Position numbers and translations under genes: made by a program | Notes under the pieces: model-generated | Databases searched by the model: none | The model's input: the letters and a program-made list of their open reading frames with translations, nothing else | What the model was told of the DNA's origin: nothing | Part shown: in pieces, positions 17,239 through 26,189 of the stretch | Layout of the letters: each line of letters begins with the position of its first letter | How positions within the stretch are numbered: position 1 is the first letter of the stretch | From: Fibrobacter sp. UWB13 | GTDB taxonomy: Bacteria; Fibrobacterota; Fibrobacteria; Fibrobacterales; Fibrobacteraceae | Assembly (NCBI RefSeq): GCF_900177805.1 | Contig: NZ_FXAX01000001.1 | Location: 1,550,001 to 1,614,000 of the forward strand | Reading direction: 5' to 3' | Length of the DNA: 64,000 nucleotides

Positions 17239-17988
17239 ATGACAAATAAATTCAATTTACTTTTCATCACATCACTCCTTTTTATTGCCTGTGCCGACGA
17301 AAGCCCCATGGAGTCCGTAAACGAATACGTCAGCGCAGCAGAAAGACAATACGCAGAAGACCAAGAATATCAAAGAGAAGAACAAATAAAGCAACGAGAG
17401 CAAAACGATTGCTATTATGGAACTAGCAACCATTCCGCATCTTGGTGCTGCTCCAATTATGGCTACCAGTGCAACACCGCCAAAAGTTCGTCTAGTTATT
17501 ACAACTACTATTACTCTAGTTCCAGTTACAAGAGCAGCAATTCAGGCTCAACTTCGTACAATTACCTCACCCAATATAAAACGATGAAGTTTACGCTTAC
17601 ATACTATAAGCAATTAACTTCTGCTTGGGATGGAATTTCAGCAGGAGGTGCATACTCCGACGGCGATCCAACTATCAGTTTTACCATCTATTTTATCGCT
17701 TCAGGCGGACAATCTGATTCAGAATCAACAGGGACTTTACTTTCTCTGCAAGATCAAGGTTCTTGGAGCGGAACAGCAACAACCACAATTTTCGTCCCTA
17801 ATGGAACTCAGGATATAAAGGTTTGCCCAAAGGTTATAGATAAAGACGCATTTAGCAATGACGACATGTCATCAGGGAAATGCTATACAAAAACCAATAT
17901 TGGAAAACTCGCCAATAATTCCAAAGTCGAACAAAGCGATTATAACGCCACCAAGTACGATCTCGAATGGGAATGGTACTTGTACTAA
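17239..17988 (+). CDS. Lipoprotein with Tyr/Ser-rich linker
   Basis: A 249-aa predicted lipoprotein with lipobox LFIAC (lipidated Cys at about 18). Residues about 35-62 are Glu/Gln-rich; a Cys-containing patch (CYYGTSNHSASWCC) is followed by a Ser/Tyr linker (about 82-112); the C-terminal half (about 113-249) looks like a beta-sandwich with FTLTYYKQL and GSWSGTATTTIFV strands. I do not recognise the fold. GGAGCTT precedes the start. Middle gene of the operon with the beta-barrel and the transglutaminase-like lipoprotein, so probably part of a cell-surface assembly. Confidence 0.65.
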   Translation: MTNKFNLLFITSLLFIACADESPMESVNEYVSAAERQYAEDQEYQREEQIKQREQNDCYYGTSNHSASWCCSNYGYQCNTAKSSSSYYNYYYSSSSYKSSNSGSTSYNYLTQYKTMKFTLTYYKQLTSAWDGISAGGAYSDGDPTISFTIYFIASGGQSDSESTGTLLSLQDQGSWSGTATTTIFVPNGTQDIKVCPKVIDKDAFSNDDMSSGKCYTKTNIGKLANNSKVEQSDYNATKYDLEWEWYLY

Positions 17989-18017
17989 AAATTTAAAATC
18001 AATATAAGGAGAAACTC

Positions 18018-19394
18018 ATGAATAAACTTTTTAAAGGCATTATAGCATTTGCTATCGTGCTGTGCGCCTGCTCGGGAGAAAATGGCGTAGACGGCAAAAA
18101 CGGAAAAGACGCAGAAGTCAACATAGACTCTCTTGCAAACGTCATCCGTGAAGAAATCACAGGATCTCTTTGGGATACACTTTATGCCAAGCCCTACATC
18201 GATACGGTTTATAACGCCCTTTTCGATAACACGTTCGCATCCAAATGGATGGATTCTGTTCGCAACGCTTTGTTGGACAGCCTCAGAGATGCCGACTACG
18301 AAGATCTCTATACCAAACTCTACGACAGCGTCTACAGCGACATTTATTCACAGACAACCATCCGTTCCCTTGACGGATTTATCTATTACGCCAAAGAAAA
18401 TATCTATGGTTCCTTCGCCAATCAATACCCCTTGATGTATAAGACATTCAAAAGCGGCAAGGACAGCAATTTCGTCCCCCTTTCTGTTAGCGTTCGAAAT
18501 CAATGTCTCAAATCCACCAAGAATGCCGCCCCCTGCAACTACAAGAAAATCATGGTGCAGGCATGGATTCCAGGATTTACCGACACCGCTAGCGTCACTA
18601 GCTTTGTCAACCCCGATACATCAGCCAAGTTCTCTCCGAAATTCAAATTTGACAACAAGGCGCTTGCTAAATTAACAAGCTCTGAAAAGGCTCAATACGA
18701 AATTCGCGCTTACGCACTCGAAAACGACCACCAGATACTCTTCTTCAACGGTTCTTCGCCAGTGACCATCCACCCGATGCAAGTTTTTGGTACTGAAATT
18801 GAAGGCGTAAAAAACATCAACTGGTGGTACTCCGTCTGGGTAACTCCCAATGCAGATTCCATCTCTCATATTTTGACTGAAATTTCTCGCACATTGCCTG
18901 ACACCACACTTAAAGTTTATCAGAAATACACAGCAGACACAAGCATTGCCCAAAGCTCAAGACGAGTCGTTTCTGCTCTATTCAGCGTTTTGCAGAAGAG
19001 AAAGATTAAATACGTGCAAAACGAAAGCCTCGGTAGCGTCGGACAAAAAATTCAATACCCCGTCGAAACGCTCCGCAAAAAGCAAGGCATCTGTATCGAA
19101 ACAAGTACATTATTCGCCTCAATTCTTGAAGCTATGGGATTCCAGGCTGTATTGGTTATCATTCCTGGACACTCTTTTGTCGGTTGGCACTCTGAAAAAG
19201 ATTCAAAAGTCTACGACTTCATTGAAACAACCATGATTTCGAACAGCAAGGCAACGGCAGCAGACGCAATCAACTCAGCCATAAAGACCTATAACGCAGA
19301 AGTCGAAGCCAAGAACTTTTCCACAGGAAAATCTGAAATCGTCGACCTGGCAACAGTACGTAAGTACGGCATTTTGCCAAACGACGTTCCGTAA
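18018..19394 (+). CDS. Lipoprotein with transglutaminase-like cysteine-protease domain
   Basis: A 458-aa lipoprotein (lipobox VLCAC, residues about 14-18), followed by a short collagen-like GENGVDGKNGKDA stretch. The C-terminal third has a transglutaminase-like fold: C359 in KKQGICIETS, H385 in IIPGHSFVGWH and an Asp in KVYDFIETT give the Cys-His-Asp triad. In bacteria such domains are often proteases or peptide-crosslinking enzymes at the cell surface. The region between (about 110-330) is probably beta-rich. Last gene of the operon and followed by a terminator. AAGGAGA precedes the ATG. Confidence 0.75.
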   Translation: MNKLFKGIIAFAIVLCACSGENGVDGKNGKDAEVNIDSLANVIREEITGSLWDTLYAKPYIDTVYNALFDNTFASKWMDSVRNALLDSLRDADYEDLYTKLYDSVYSDIYSQTTIRSLDGFIYYAKENIYGSFANQYPLMYKTFKSGKDSNFVPLSVSVRNQCLKSTKNAAPCNYKKIMVQAWIPGFTDTASVTSFVNPDTSAKFSPKFKFDNKALAKLTSSEKAQYEIRAYALENDHQILFFNGSSPVTIHPMQVFGTEIEGVKNINWWYSVWVTPNADSISHILTEISRTLPDTTLKVYQKYTADTSIAQSSRRVVSALFSVLQKRKIKYVQNESLGSVGQKIQYPVETLRKKQGICIETSTLFASILEAMGFQAVLVIIPGHSFVGWHSEKDSKVYDFIETTMISNSKATAADAINSAIKTYNAEVEAKNFSTGKSEIVDLATVRKYGILPNDVP

Positions 19395-19414
19395 CGGATT
19401 CTTACTTTATTATC

Positions 19415-19447
19415 AAAAAAGGTGGCCATTTGTGGTCACCTTTTTTT
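19415..19447. terminator. Bidirectional terminator
   Basis: A6-GGTGGCCA-TTTG-TGGTCACC-T7 between the convergent transglutaminase-like lipoprotein and flavin reductase genes; one mismatch in the stem, T-runs on both strands. Confidence 0.8.
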
Positions 19448-19474
19448 GTATAAGCATTTTATTGCAAGCAACTC

Positions 19475-20032
19475 TTAGATGCTCTTTCCATCGCTGAATG
19501 CGTTACCCACGCGGCGTTCCATCACGTAGTAGCCGTGACCCGCGGAATCGTAGCACACCGGAGCAAGCTTTTCGACGGAAAGTTTTCCGTCTTGATCAAG
19601 CACGGATTCGTCGGCAGTGACGTTCACGATTTCACCGAGCAGGAGTTCGGATTCTTCGTCGTAGCTCACGAGCTTGCATTCGAGCGCAAGCGGCAATTCA
19701 GCAACAAGCGGGGCATCGACATTATCGCTCTTGACGGATGTAAAGCCAGCCTTCGCAAATTTATCAGCCACGCGATTACCACTGGTAATGCCCAAATAGT
19801 CGATAGCCTTGATGAGATCTGCAGTCGCCATGCTCACGGTAAAAGCCTTGCGAGCAAGAATGTTCGGGATGGTCTTGTGGGTTTTCGCCACGTAAATTGC
19901 AACCTGATTGTTGTCGCTGATAGAACCCCAAGCGGCCACCATGGCGTTCGTCGAGCCATCCTCGTTATAGGTGGCGATGACCAAAGTCGGCTGCGGGTAC
20001 AGATACGTTTTCACTCCGAGATTTTTGCGCAT
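19475..20032 (-). CDS. Flavin reductase-like (FMN-binding split barrel) protein
   Basis: A 185-aa protein of the flavoredoxin/flavin reductase domain family: PTLVIATYNEDGSTNAMVAAWGS and the following SDNNQVAIYV, HKTIPNIL match the FMN-binding split barrel. It probably binds FMN and transfers electrons from NAD(P)H or ferredoxin, but the partner is unknown. AAGGAGC stands just before the ATG. It lies 32 bases downstream of the DUF4434 gene on the same strand, so the two may be co-transcribed. Confidence 0.85.
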   Translation of the reverse strand: MRKNLGVKTYLYPQPTLVIATYNEDGSTNAMVAAWGSISDNNQVAIYVAKTHKTIPNILARKAFTVSMATADLIKAIDYLGITSGNRVADKFAKAGFTSVKSDNVDAPLVAELPLALECKLVSYDEESELLLGEIVNVTADESVLDQDGKLSVEKLAPVCYDSAGHGYYVMERRVGNAFSDGKSI

Positions 20033-20064
20033 AGACGCTCCTTTTTTTCTTGAATTATAAAATT

Positions 20065-21198
20065 TTAATGACGGTCAAGATAGACTCGCGCTCCGTTCAG
20101 CTTGTAAAACTTCAATAGTTTTTGCGGATTCTTGTTGGGATTGCGCGACTTTTTAAGCCCGACAGTCTGCGATTTCCACTTTTCTAACGAATCTAGCCCA
20201 GCGTTCCCAAGAACAGCCAAATCATAACCGATGACATTCACAACACCCGAAGCACGCGCTGTATCCAGTTGCGCCGAAATTCGCGCACTATCCGCAAGTG
20301 CTTTAGAATCATCCGTGCGGAACAATTCCGCATCGACCCAGAATTCAATTCCATATTTTGCACAAGCTTGGGCCACCACACGTTCGTATTTTCCGACTGT
20401 CGCAATATCTGCATGAGCCTTCCCTGCATCACTTGCCCCAATGCCATCTTGAACCGCAATCACATCAGGCTTGAATCCCGCTGCAAAAAGTTTTTCGAAA
20501 AACAATTGCAATTTTTCGGGAGATTCCAAATTCTGGTTGTAGAACGGAGCCGTCATAACCTTCCAGCCAATTACCTTCGCAGCATCCACAAGCGGTTTCA
20601 AAAAATGAGTCACTAGCGATTCTACGGTCGCATCATCGCGGAGTCCATCCCAATAATAACGCGCAATTTCTTGCGGGATATATACGCCCTCAATTACAGT
20701 CTCATGCCCATACAATTCATAAAGCTCATTTAAAACGTGAACGTTTCTCGCAGACAAAGTATCAAGTTGTGTAATCGTCGGTGGAGCAAACCAATCATTT
20801 CCATTGTAATAAAGCCCAAGCCAAATTTTGGTTCCTGCAATTTTTGCAGCCTCTATACTCTTTGGGAAAAGCTGATTATTCTTGTACTGCGTATTCTGCA
20901 AAAAATCGAGTTGCGAAGGGTAATACAAATGAGTCGCTTCAACTGCAGCATATTGCAATACGATATATTCCATTCCGAGTGATTGCAAACGCTGATGCAT
21001 GTGCGTCAAGGAATCCTGCGACTGGTACGCCGTTGTCCAACCCGCATCAAATACACCATTAAGCCCCGCTGCATAAGCACCTTTATTTGTAAACAAAGAA
21101 ATACAGCACAAAAACGTGACAGAAGTATAGTGCAAAATATGACACAACCTAGACATACTTGAAATATAACATCGTTTCCTTTTATTCGTAAAAAACAT
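20065..21198 (-). CDS. Exported DUF4434-type TIM-barrel protein
   Basis: Up to 377 aa. A signal peptide (MSRLCHILHYTSVTFLCC...GAYA) is followed by a domain like DUF4434, a predicted glycoside hydrolase-related TIM barrel: LNGVFDAGWTTAY, MEYIVLQYA, IWLGLYYNGNDWF, GVYIPQEIARYYWD and DVIAVQDGIG occur in the order expected. The probable acid residues are E in YIPQEI and the D in VQDGIG. Role unknown, likely polysaccharide-related. The start is uncertain: the ATG at 21156 begins directly at the signal peptide, while the ATG at 21198 adds 14 residues. Confidence 0.65.
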   Translation of the reverse strand: MFFTNKRKRCYISSMSRLCHILHYTSVTFLCCISLFTNKGAYAAGLNGVFDAGWTTAYQSQDSLTHMHQRLQSLGMEYIVLQYAAVEATHLYYPSQLDFLQNTQYKNNQLFPKSIEAAKIAGTKIWLGLYYNGNDWFAPPTITQLDTLSARNVHVLNELYELYGHETVIEGVYIPQEIARYYWDGLRDDATVESLVTHFLKPLVDAAKVIGWKVMTAPFYNQNLESPEKLQLFFEKLFAAGFKPDVIAVQDGIGASDAGKAHADIATVGKYERVVAQACAKYGIEFWVDAELFRTDDSKALADSARISAQLDTARASGVVNVIGYDLAVLGNAGLDSLEKWKSQTVGLKKSRNPNKNPQKLLKFYKLNGARVYLDRH

Positions 21199-21274
21199 TT
21201 ATCCATATTAGGCTTTTGTTCGTTGGTTTTAGCCACATGGAATGTGCTAGTTTAATAAAAAAAAGGAGTACATC

Positions 21275-22942
21275 ATGAAAAACAAATTCTTTTTATCAAC
21301 AGTAATCGCATGCGCTTTCATGTTCATCAACTGCAGCGACAACACCAATAAAGAAACCACAGAAATCTCAGAAGACGATGAAACCAGAGTCGAAACGGTT
21401 ATGACCGTTTCTCCATCAATATCACACGAACATAAAACCAAAGGAGAGCCCAAAGCAAAAGCATCTTCACTCCTCGATAAAGGATCGGTAAAATATTTGG
21501 CAGCATCGTCAAAAACATCGCCATCTTATTCAATGGCGGATGCCAAATTTTCAAAAGACATCAGTAAAGTCTTGAAAACCGTAGATGGCTTACACACAAC
21601 CGGGAAAACAGTTCTTGGGGGAAGACGTGGGAAATCTGCGGGCTTTTCCGAAGGGGCCGCCGGTTCAGCTGGAGTTAGCGACGGTTTGGCAGGACTGCTC
21701 GGAGGTTCCGCATCCATGCTCTCCACATCAGGTTCCAAAACGTACGCCAAGAAATCATCAGTCGTAGCCAAAGCTACTCCTAGAAAAAGTTCAGAACGTT
21801 CAGTTTCATCAAAAACAGTATACCTCGCTTCTGACAGCGACGAAAGCAGTTCTTGGGACGATGATGAACCTGTTACAAGGCGCAAAAGAAGAGCAAGACA
21901 TTCCGATGAGCAAGCATCAGGATTGCTCACCGCCGGTGAATGGAACGATCTGGAACATTGGAAATTCTGGACCAACATCATCAACGACAATGATTACAAC
22001 GGAAAGATGAGCTACTGGAAATTCTACCCCCAGCAACTCGTTGCGGTAAAAGTCGTAGATGGAAACGACGTTGCCATCGCGAACGTTCCCGTGACGCTCC
22101 TCAACGGCAGACAAGTAGAATTCACAACCAAAACAGATAATGCGGGTTACGCTTATTGCTGGATTAATTTATTCAATAAATACCAAAACCAAAAAAATGA
22201 TTTTTGGCTAATTGTTGACGGAGTTGTAATCAATGGGCAACTTAAAATTTCATCTAGGAATAACCGCAAGCTCAACATCAATACCGTTGTAGACAAAGAT
22301 GCCCAACCCACCAAAACAACAGCTGACATCGCATTCATCGTTGACGCCACAGGTTCTATGAGCGACGAAATCAGGTTCCTCAAATCCGACCTCAATTACA
22401 TTATCGACCATGCGAGTTCGGAAAGCAATGTTGGCTTACGCACAGCAGCACTCTTCTATCGCGACGTTGGCGACAATTACCTCACGCGCCACGATGACTT
22501 TACCGATGACGTCGCAAAGACCCAGGAATTTGTATCACGCCAAAGCGCAAATGGCGGCGGCGACTACCCCGAAGCCGTTCACACAGCGCTTGAAGCCTCA
22601 TTGCAAAATCTCTCTTGGGACGAAGGCGCTCGTGCACGCATCGCATTCCTCATCCTTGACGCCCCCGCCCACTACGAAGAAGACATCATCAAAAGTCTCC
22701 AGAAGTCTATCCGCCTCTTCGCCAAAAAAGGCATCAAGCTTATCCCTGTAGCGGCAAGCGGTGTAGACAAAGAAACTGAATTTATGTTGAGATTCTTCGA
22801 CTTGGCAACAGGCGGCACATACGTATTCCTCACCGACGACAGCGGCATCGGCAATTCACACATCAAGGCAACCGTTGGCAATTACCAAGTGGAAAGCCTC
22901 GCTGAACTGATGATCAGGCTCATCAAGAAATACGTGGAATAA
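21275..22942 (+). CDS. Lipoprotein with von Willebrand factor A domain
   Basis: A 555-aa lipoprotein: lipobox MFINC (Cys about 21), low-complexity Ser/Lys/Gly region (about 30-215, including GFSEGAAGSAGVSDG), a small beta domain (about 245-345, with DVAIANVPVTLLNGRQVEF, a carboxypeptidase-regulatory-like insert) and a VWA domain (about 350-540). The metal site is D357-A-T-G-S (a DxTxS variant of DxSxS), with ANGGGDYPEA as the second element. VWA domains mediate metal-dependent protein binding. GGAG precedes the ATG. A terminator separates it from the next VWA gene at 23274, so it is probably not part of that operon. Confidence 0.82.
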   Translation: MKNKFFLSTVIACAFMFINCSDNTNKETTEISEDDETRVETVMTVSPSISHEHKTKGEPKAKASSLLDKGSVKYLAASSKTSPSYSMADAKFSKDISKVLKTVDGLHTTGKTVLGGRRGKSAGFSEGAAGSAGVSDGLAGLLGGSASMLSTSGSKTYAKKSSVVAKATPRKSSERSVSSKTVYLASDSDESSSWDDDEPVTRRKRRARHSDEQASGLLTAGEWNDLEHWKFWTNIINDNDYNGKMSYWKFYPQQLVAVKVVDGNDVAIANVPVTLLNGRQVEFTTKTDNAGYAYCWINLFNKYQNQKNDFWLIVDGVVINGQLKISSRNNRKLNINTVVDKDAQPTKTTADIAFIVDATGSMSDEIRFLKSDLNYIIDHASSESNVGLRTAALFYRDVGDNYLTRHDDFTDDVAKTQEFVSRQSANGGGDYPEAVHTALEASLQNLSWDEGARARIAFLILDAPAHYEEDIIKSLQKSIRLFAKKGIKLIPVAASGVDKETEFMLRFFDLATGGTYVFLTDDSGIGNSHIKATVGNYQVESLAELMIRLIKKYVE

Positions 22943-22970
22943 CAAATTTTAGACACGACAAAAACACCTC

Positions 22971-22996
22971 AAGCCGCCATTTTTGGCGGCTTTTTT
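22971..22996 (+). terminator. Intrinsic terminator after the VWA lipoprotein
   Basis: AAGCCGCCA-TTTT-TGGCGGCTTTTTT: perfect stem followed by six T. It isolates the following operon from upstream transcription. Confidence 0.85.
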
Positions 22997-23035
22997 GTGA
23001 AAACAAGCAAATTTCGCTAAGAATTTCGACATCGA

Positions 23036-23055
23036 GAACGGAATCACGTCCGTTC
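23036..23055. promoter_or_regulatory. Inverted repeat (possible operator) before the TerY-P operon
   Basis: GAACGGA-ATCACG-TCCGTTC, seven-base perfect arms, no following T-run. It could be a regulator site or mRNA hairpin; nothing else supports a function. Confidence 0.25.
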
Positions 23056-23273
23056 CGCTTTATGCAGTGTTTATGATTAGGTGATAGAGAAAGGCTAATA
23101 AGCAATAGACCGCAATGTTCGGAAGATTCTTGATAATCTAGAATGTCTTAAAATATTTATCCACGAGAGCATCTTTCGAAGAGCGATCCTATCATTTTGG
23201 CTCACAAATTATGCATTTCCGTTACCATAACAACAAAAAAATGTATATATTCCTTAACAATCAGGAGAATTAT

Positions 23274-24002
23274 ATGAGCGCATTCGATCAAGTCACAAAT
23301 ACTCAAGCTCGCCCACTACCAGTCATCGTTTTAGCCGACACTAGCGGCAGCATGTCCGTTGATGGAAAGCTAGATTCGTTAAAGAAATCGCTTATAGATA
23401 TGATTAAGTCATTTAAAGGGGCTACAGCATCAAATCTTGAAACCGAAATTTATGTTTCCATTATTTCATTCGGCAATAATTCCGCAACAACAATTATCGA
23501 ACCTAAATCAGCAAGCGAAATCGCAGATAGCCCATCATTTCTAAATGCGATATACGCAATGCAAGCAAATGGAAACACACCACTAGGTCTCGCATTGACT
23601 AAAATTTTAGGCATGCTTGAGCATCGTGAAACATACCCATCTCGAGCCTACCGTCCATTCTTGGTCCTAGCATCAGATGGTCATCCTAACGATAAATGGC
23701 TAGATCCTCTAAACAAGCTTCTTACTAGCGAGCGAGGAAAAAAAGCAACACGTTTAGCGCTCGCTATTGGAGCCGATGCAGACGAACCCATGCTAGAAAA
23801 ATTTACAAATAACAAAAAAATTCCTGTATTTAAAGCAAATAATGCAAACGAAATTCGGGAATTTTTCAAATGCGTCACAATAACAGTGGAAGAAGTGTCT
23901 CAATCTCCAAATCCTGGGGAAATTACCGAAGCCGAAGTCATAAAAATAGCCAATAACGTTGGCTTAAAAATTGCTAAAGATGCTGATGATTTTTTCGAAT
24001 AA
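23274..24002 (+). CDS. TerY-like VWA protein (TerY-P triad)
   Basis: A 242-aa cytoplasmic VWA-domain protein. The metal-ion-dependent adhesion site is complete: D22-T-S24-G-S26 (LADTSGSMS), a threonine in GNTPLGLAL and an aspartate in LASDGHPND. There is no signal peptide. This matches TerY of tellurium-resistance-type loci, which pairs with a PP2C phosphatase and a kinase as the 'TerY-P' triad; both follow immediately (12 and 3 bases apart). It probably recruits or senses the target of the kinase/phosphatase pair. The start is the ATG at 23274, preceded by AGGAGA; an upstream in-frame ATG lacks one. First gene of a seven-gene operon. Confidence 0.85.
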   Translation: MSAFDQVTNTQARPLPVIVLADTSGSMSVDGKLDSLKKSLIDMIKSFKGATASNLETEIYVSIISFGNNSATTIIEPKSASEIADSPSFLNAIYAMQANGNTPLGLALTKILGMLEHRETYPSRAYRPFLVLASDGHPNDKWLDPLNKLLTSERGKKATRLALAIGADADEPMLEKFTNNKKIPVFKANNANEIREFFKCVTITVEEVSQSPNPGEITEAEVIKIANNVGLKIAKDADDFFE

Positions 24003-24014
24003 TAAGGAATAAAC

Positions 24015-24740
24015 ATGCTTTCCGAATTCCTAACACGTTTCAAATGGAAACTGTTAAGTGCATCCGTTCGCGGGCCAGGTCATATCAGAAATAATTTACC
24101 AAATCAAGATTCCGCATTTGTCGGTTTTATCGGGAAATATCTTTTAGTCATGGTCTGTGATGGACTCGGTTCACATAAACATAGCGAATTTGGAGCAAAA
24201 ATACTTTGCCAAATTTTTCCAAATTGTTTTAAAGAATGGAGTAAAGTCAAACCACATAATTTCGATGATTTTCTAAGGCTTTTGCAAAGCAAATGGCTCA
24301 TGCATGTAAGAAAATTTGGGGTTGATTCGTGCGGATGCACTTGTCAATTCGCTATGCTAAACTCTAAGGGAAAAGGATGGGTGGCACAACTAGGCGACGG
24401 AATGACATTGATAAGACACAACAAACAAATAACCAAATTTACCGAAACAAAAGAAGGTTTCGCCAACGAAACAATGGCCATGAGCGATAGTTACATACTC
24501 CCATATTGGCGTACAAGCAAAATTGATTTATCCAATCAGGGAGATCGGTTACTAATAATGACGGACGGAATTAGTGAAGACATTCTACCACAATCTGAAG
24601 ATAAATTCATCTCTATTTTCGACATGTTCTTTATTCAATCAAAAAGAGCAGGACAAAAAAAACTAACCAAAGAATTAATCAATTGGCCAACGCCACATCA
24701 CACAGACGATAAAACCATAGTCGCCATCGAACGCAGGTAA
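24015..24740 (+). CDS. PP2C-family Ser/Thr protein phosphatase (TerY-P triad)
   Basis: A 241-aa PP2C-like metal-dependent phosphatase. The Mn/Mg ligands are visible: D32 in NQDSAF, D49-G in VCDGLGSHKHSEFGA, D in MTDGISED and D in HTDDKTIVAIE. AQLGDGMTLIR is the typical central strand. Length is near the family minimum, with no membrane or sensor domain. It should dephosphorylate the substrate of the adjoining kinase, or the kinase itself. Located between the TerY-like gene and the kinase, AAGGAATAAAC before the ATG. Strongly AT-rich relative to the flanking housekeeping genes. Confidence 0.88.
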   Translation: MLSEFLTRFKWKLLSASVRGPGHIRNNLPNQDSAFVGFIGKYLLVMVCDGLGSHKHSEFGAKILCQIFPNCFKEWSKVKPHNFDDFLRLLQSKWLMHVRKFGVDSCGCTCQFAMLNSKGKGWVAQLGDGMTLIRHNKQITKFTETKEGFANETMAMSDSYILPYWRTSKIDLSNQGDRLLIMTDGISEDILPQSEDKFISIFDMFFIQSKRAGQKKLTKELINWPTPHHTDDKTIVAIERR

Positions 24741-24743
24741 AAA

Positions 24744-26189
24744 ATGGGTTTGACAACAGAATTCTTAGAAAAAGAACAAATAACACAAGTTGAAACAGAA
24801 AATTCCGAAATTTTCGAACTAAAAGACTGCATTGGTGAAGGTGGTCAGGGCGCCGTATTTAAAACACAACGAAAGAATCTTCTTGTCAAATTAAGCATTT
24901 CAAGAGACAACTCTTTAAACAAAATCAAATCTATTTATAGGCGCTATAACAATTTAAGGTGCAGGCGAGATTTTCCAGCCTATCTAGCAAAACCTTTATG
25001 CGAAATCGCACCTATAGAACGTAACGACCATATCATATATGGCTACGTTATGGAACTTATGGAAGACATGGTATCCATAAACAGTCTCTTTCGAAAAAAT
25101 AATGAAAATCCCCTAGAATACATTAACCGAATGGGCGGCATTCGACGAATGTACACAATTTTACGTAAGACTGCAGAAATTTTAGACAAAATTCACTCCT
25201 CAGGTTATTGTTACGGAGATCTCAATCCAAATAACGTTTTTGTATCTAGTGATACAAACTATAACGAAATTCAGTTAATTGACTGTGACAATCTCATGAT
25301 AGCCTCCGAATTTGAAGGAATGATCTATTACCCTAATTATGGAGCACCCGAAGTTGTAAAAGGATTATCCTCAAACAATGCTATTACAGATACATGGAGT
25401 TTTGCGGTTCTTGCATTTTACACCTTACGTCAAGTATTCCCATTTAACGGACTACTGGTAACCGAAGCCAATTCTCTAAATCTGTCTCAAATGGAAGCAA
25501 AAGCTAAATTTGCCGAATTGCCCTTTATTGATGATGAACAAGGTGATAATAATCCTCCATCAACAGCATATCCAATTGACACAATGGAAACTTCGGAATT
25601 AAAAGAGCTGTTCAAACAAACTTTCGAAAAAAAACAAAGTCCTAGGGAAAGACCAGCTTTATTCGAATGGATCGAAGCATTACAGCATGGTGAAAATAGT
25701 TTTGTCATTTGTGCATCATGTGGAGCCCACTATTTAAGGCATAAAGCAAATAAGCAGTGTCCGTTCTGTGATAACACTTCTCTTAAAGCATGCGTCGTCA
25801 TCCAAGCATATGTTCAGCATGGAAACTACGTAGAATTATGCGGGAAACAGACTATCATCACGCAAAATAATTCAGCGATTATCGAAATTCCCTTTAAAGA
25901 ATATCAAATGCTAAAAGTAGAAATGTCGTTCAACAATACAGATCATAAAATCATTGTTAAGCAGTTAACTTCAGAAGAAATACCTACAAAATGGGTCATT
26001 GAAAGAATCACGGCAAAGGCAAAAACAGCAATTCTTCCTCCAGAAATGCCAATACGTTTCTCAGCACAAGATGGCATTGATAACTATCTAATTTTTCCCT
26101 CATACACATTTAAAATCGACAACAATGAAGAAGAATTACACGAAGCAACAGGAATCATAAGATTCAAATATAGAGGAACCAATGGTTAA
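24744..26189 (+). CDS. Protein kinase with zinc ribbon (TerY-P triad)
   Basis: A 481-aa Ser/Thr-kinase-like protein. Glycine loop G31-E-G-G-Q-G36, ATP lysine K49 (LLVKLS), catalytic loop Y-G-D159-L-N-P-N-N (in place of HRDLKPxN), DFG equivalent D180-C-D, APE at 201-203 and DTWSFAVL follow in order, so activity is likely. A treble-clef or zinc-ribbon motif C323-x2-C326...C339-x2-C342 comes after the kinase domain, and a beta-rich C-terminal domain (about 350-481) resembles an FHA or ubiquitin-like fold without clear assignment. Kinase plus zinc ribbon is the arrangement known for TerY-P kinases. Its stop overlaps the helicase start by eight bases. Confidence 0.87.
   Translation: MGLTTEFLEKEQITQVETENSEIFELKDCIGEGGQGAVFKTQRKNLLVKLSISRDNSLNKIKSIYRRYNNLRCRRDFPAYLAKPLCEIAPIERNDHIIYGYVMELMEDMVSINSLFRKNNENPLEYINRMGGIRRMYTILRKTAEILDKIHSSGYCYGDLNPNNVFVSSDTNYNEIQLIDCDNLMIASEFEGMIYYPNYGAPEVVKGLSSNNAITDTWSFAVLAFYTLRQVFPFNGLLVTEANSLNLSQMEAKAKFAELPFIDDEQGDNNPPSTAYPIDTMETSELKELFKQTFEKKQSPRERPALFEWIEALQHGENSFVICASCGAHYLRHKANKQCPFCDNTSLKACVVIQAYVQHGNYVELCGKQTIITQNNSAIIEIPFKEYQMLKVEMSFNNTDHKIIVKQLTSEEIPTKWVIERITAKAKTAILPPEMPIRFSAQDGIDNYLIFPSYTFKIDNNEEELHEATGIIRFKYRGTNG

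Larger units (their letters stand above)
22943..23273. other. Gene-free gap upstream of the TerY-P operon
   Basis: The 331 bases hold the terminator of the VWA lipoprotein (22971-22996), a GAACGGA-ATCACG-TCCGTTC hairpin (23036-23055) and an increasingly AT-rich stretch leading to the TerY-like gene. No open frame here has a ribosome site or recognisable product. The operon promoter must lie between about 23060 and 23260; the TATATAT at 23243-23250 is a candidate -10/-7 region. Confidence 0.5.
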
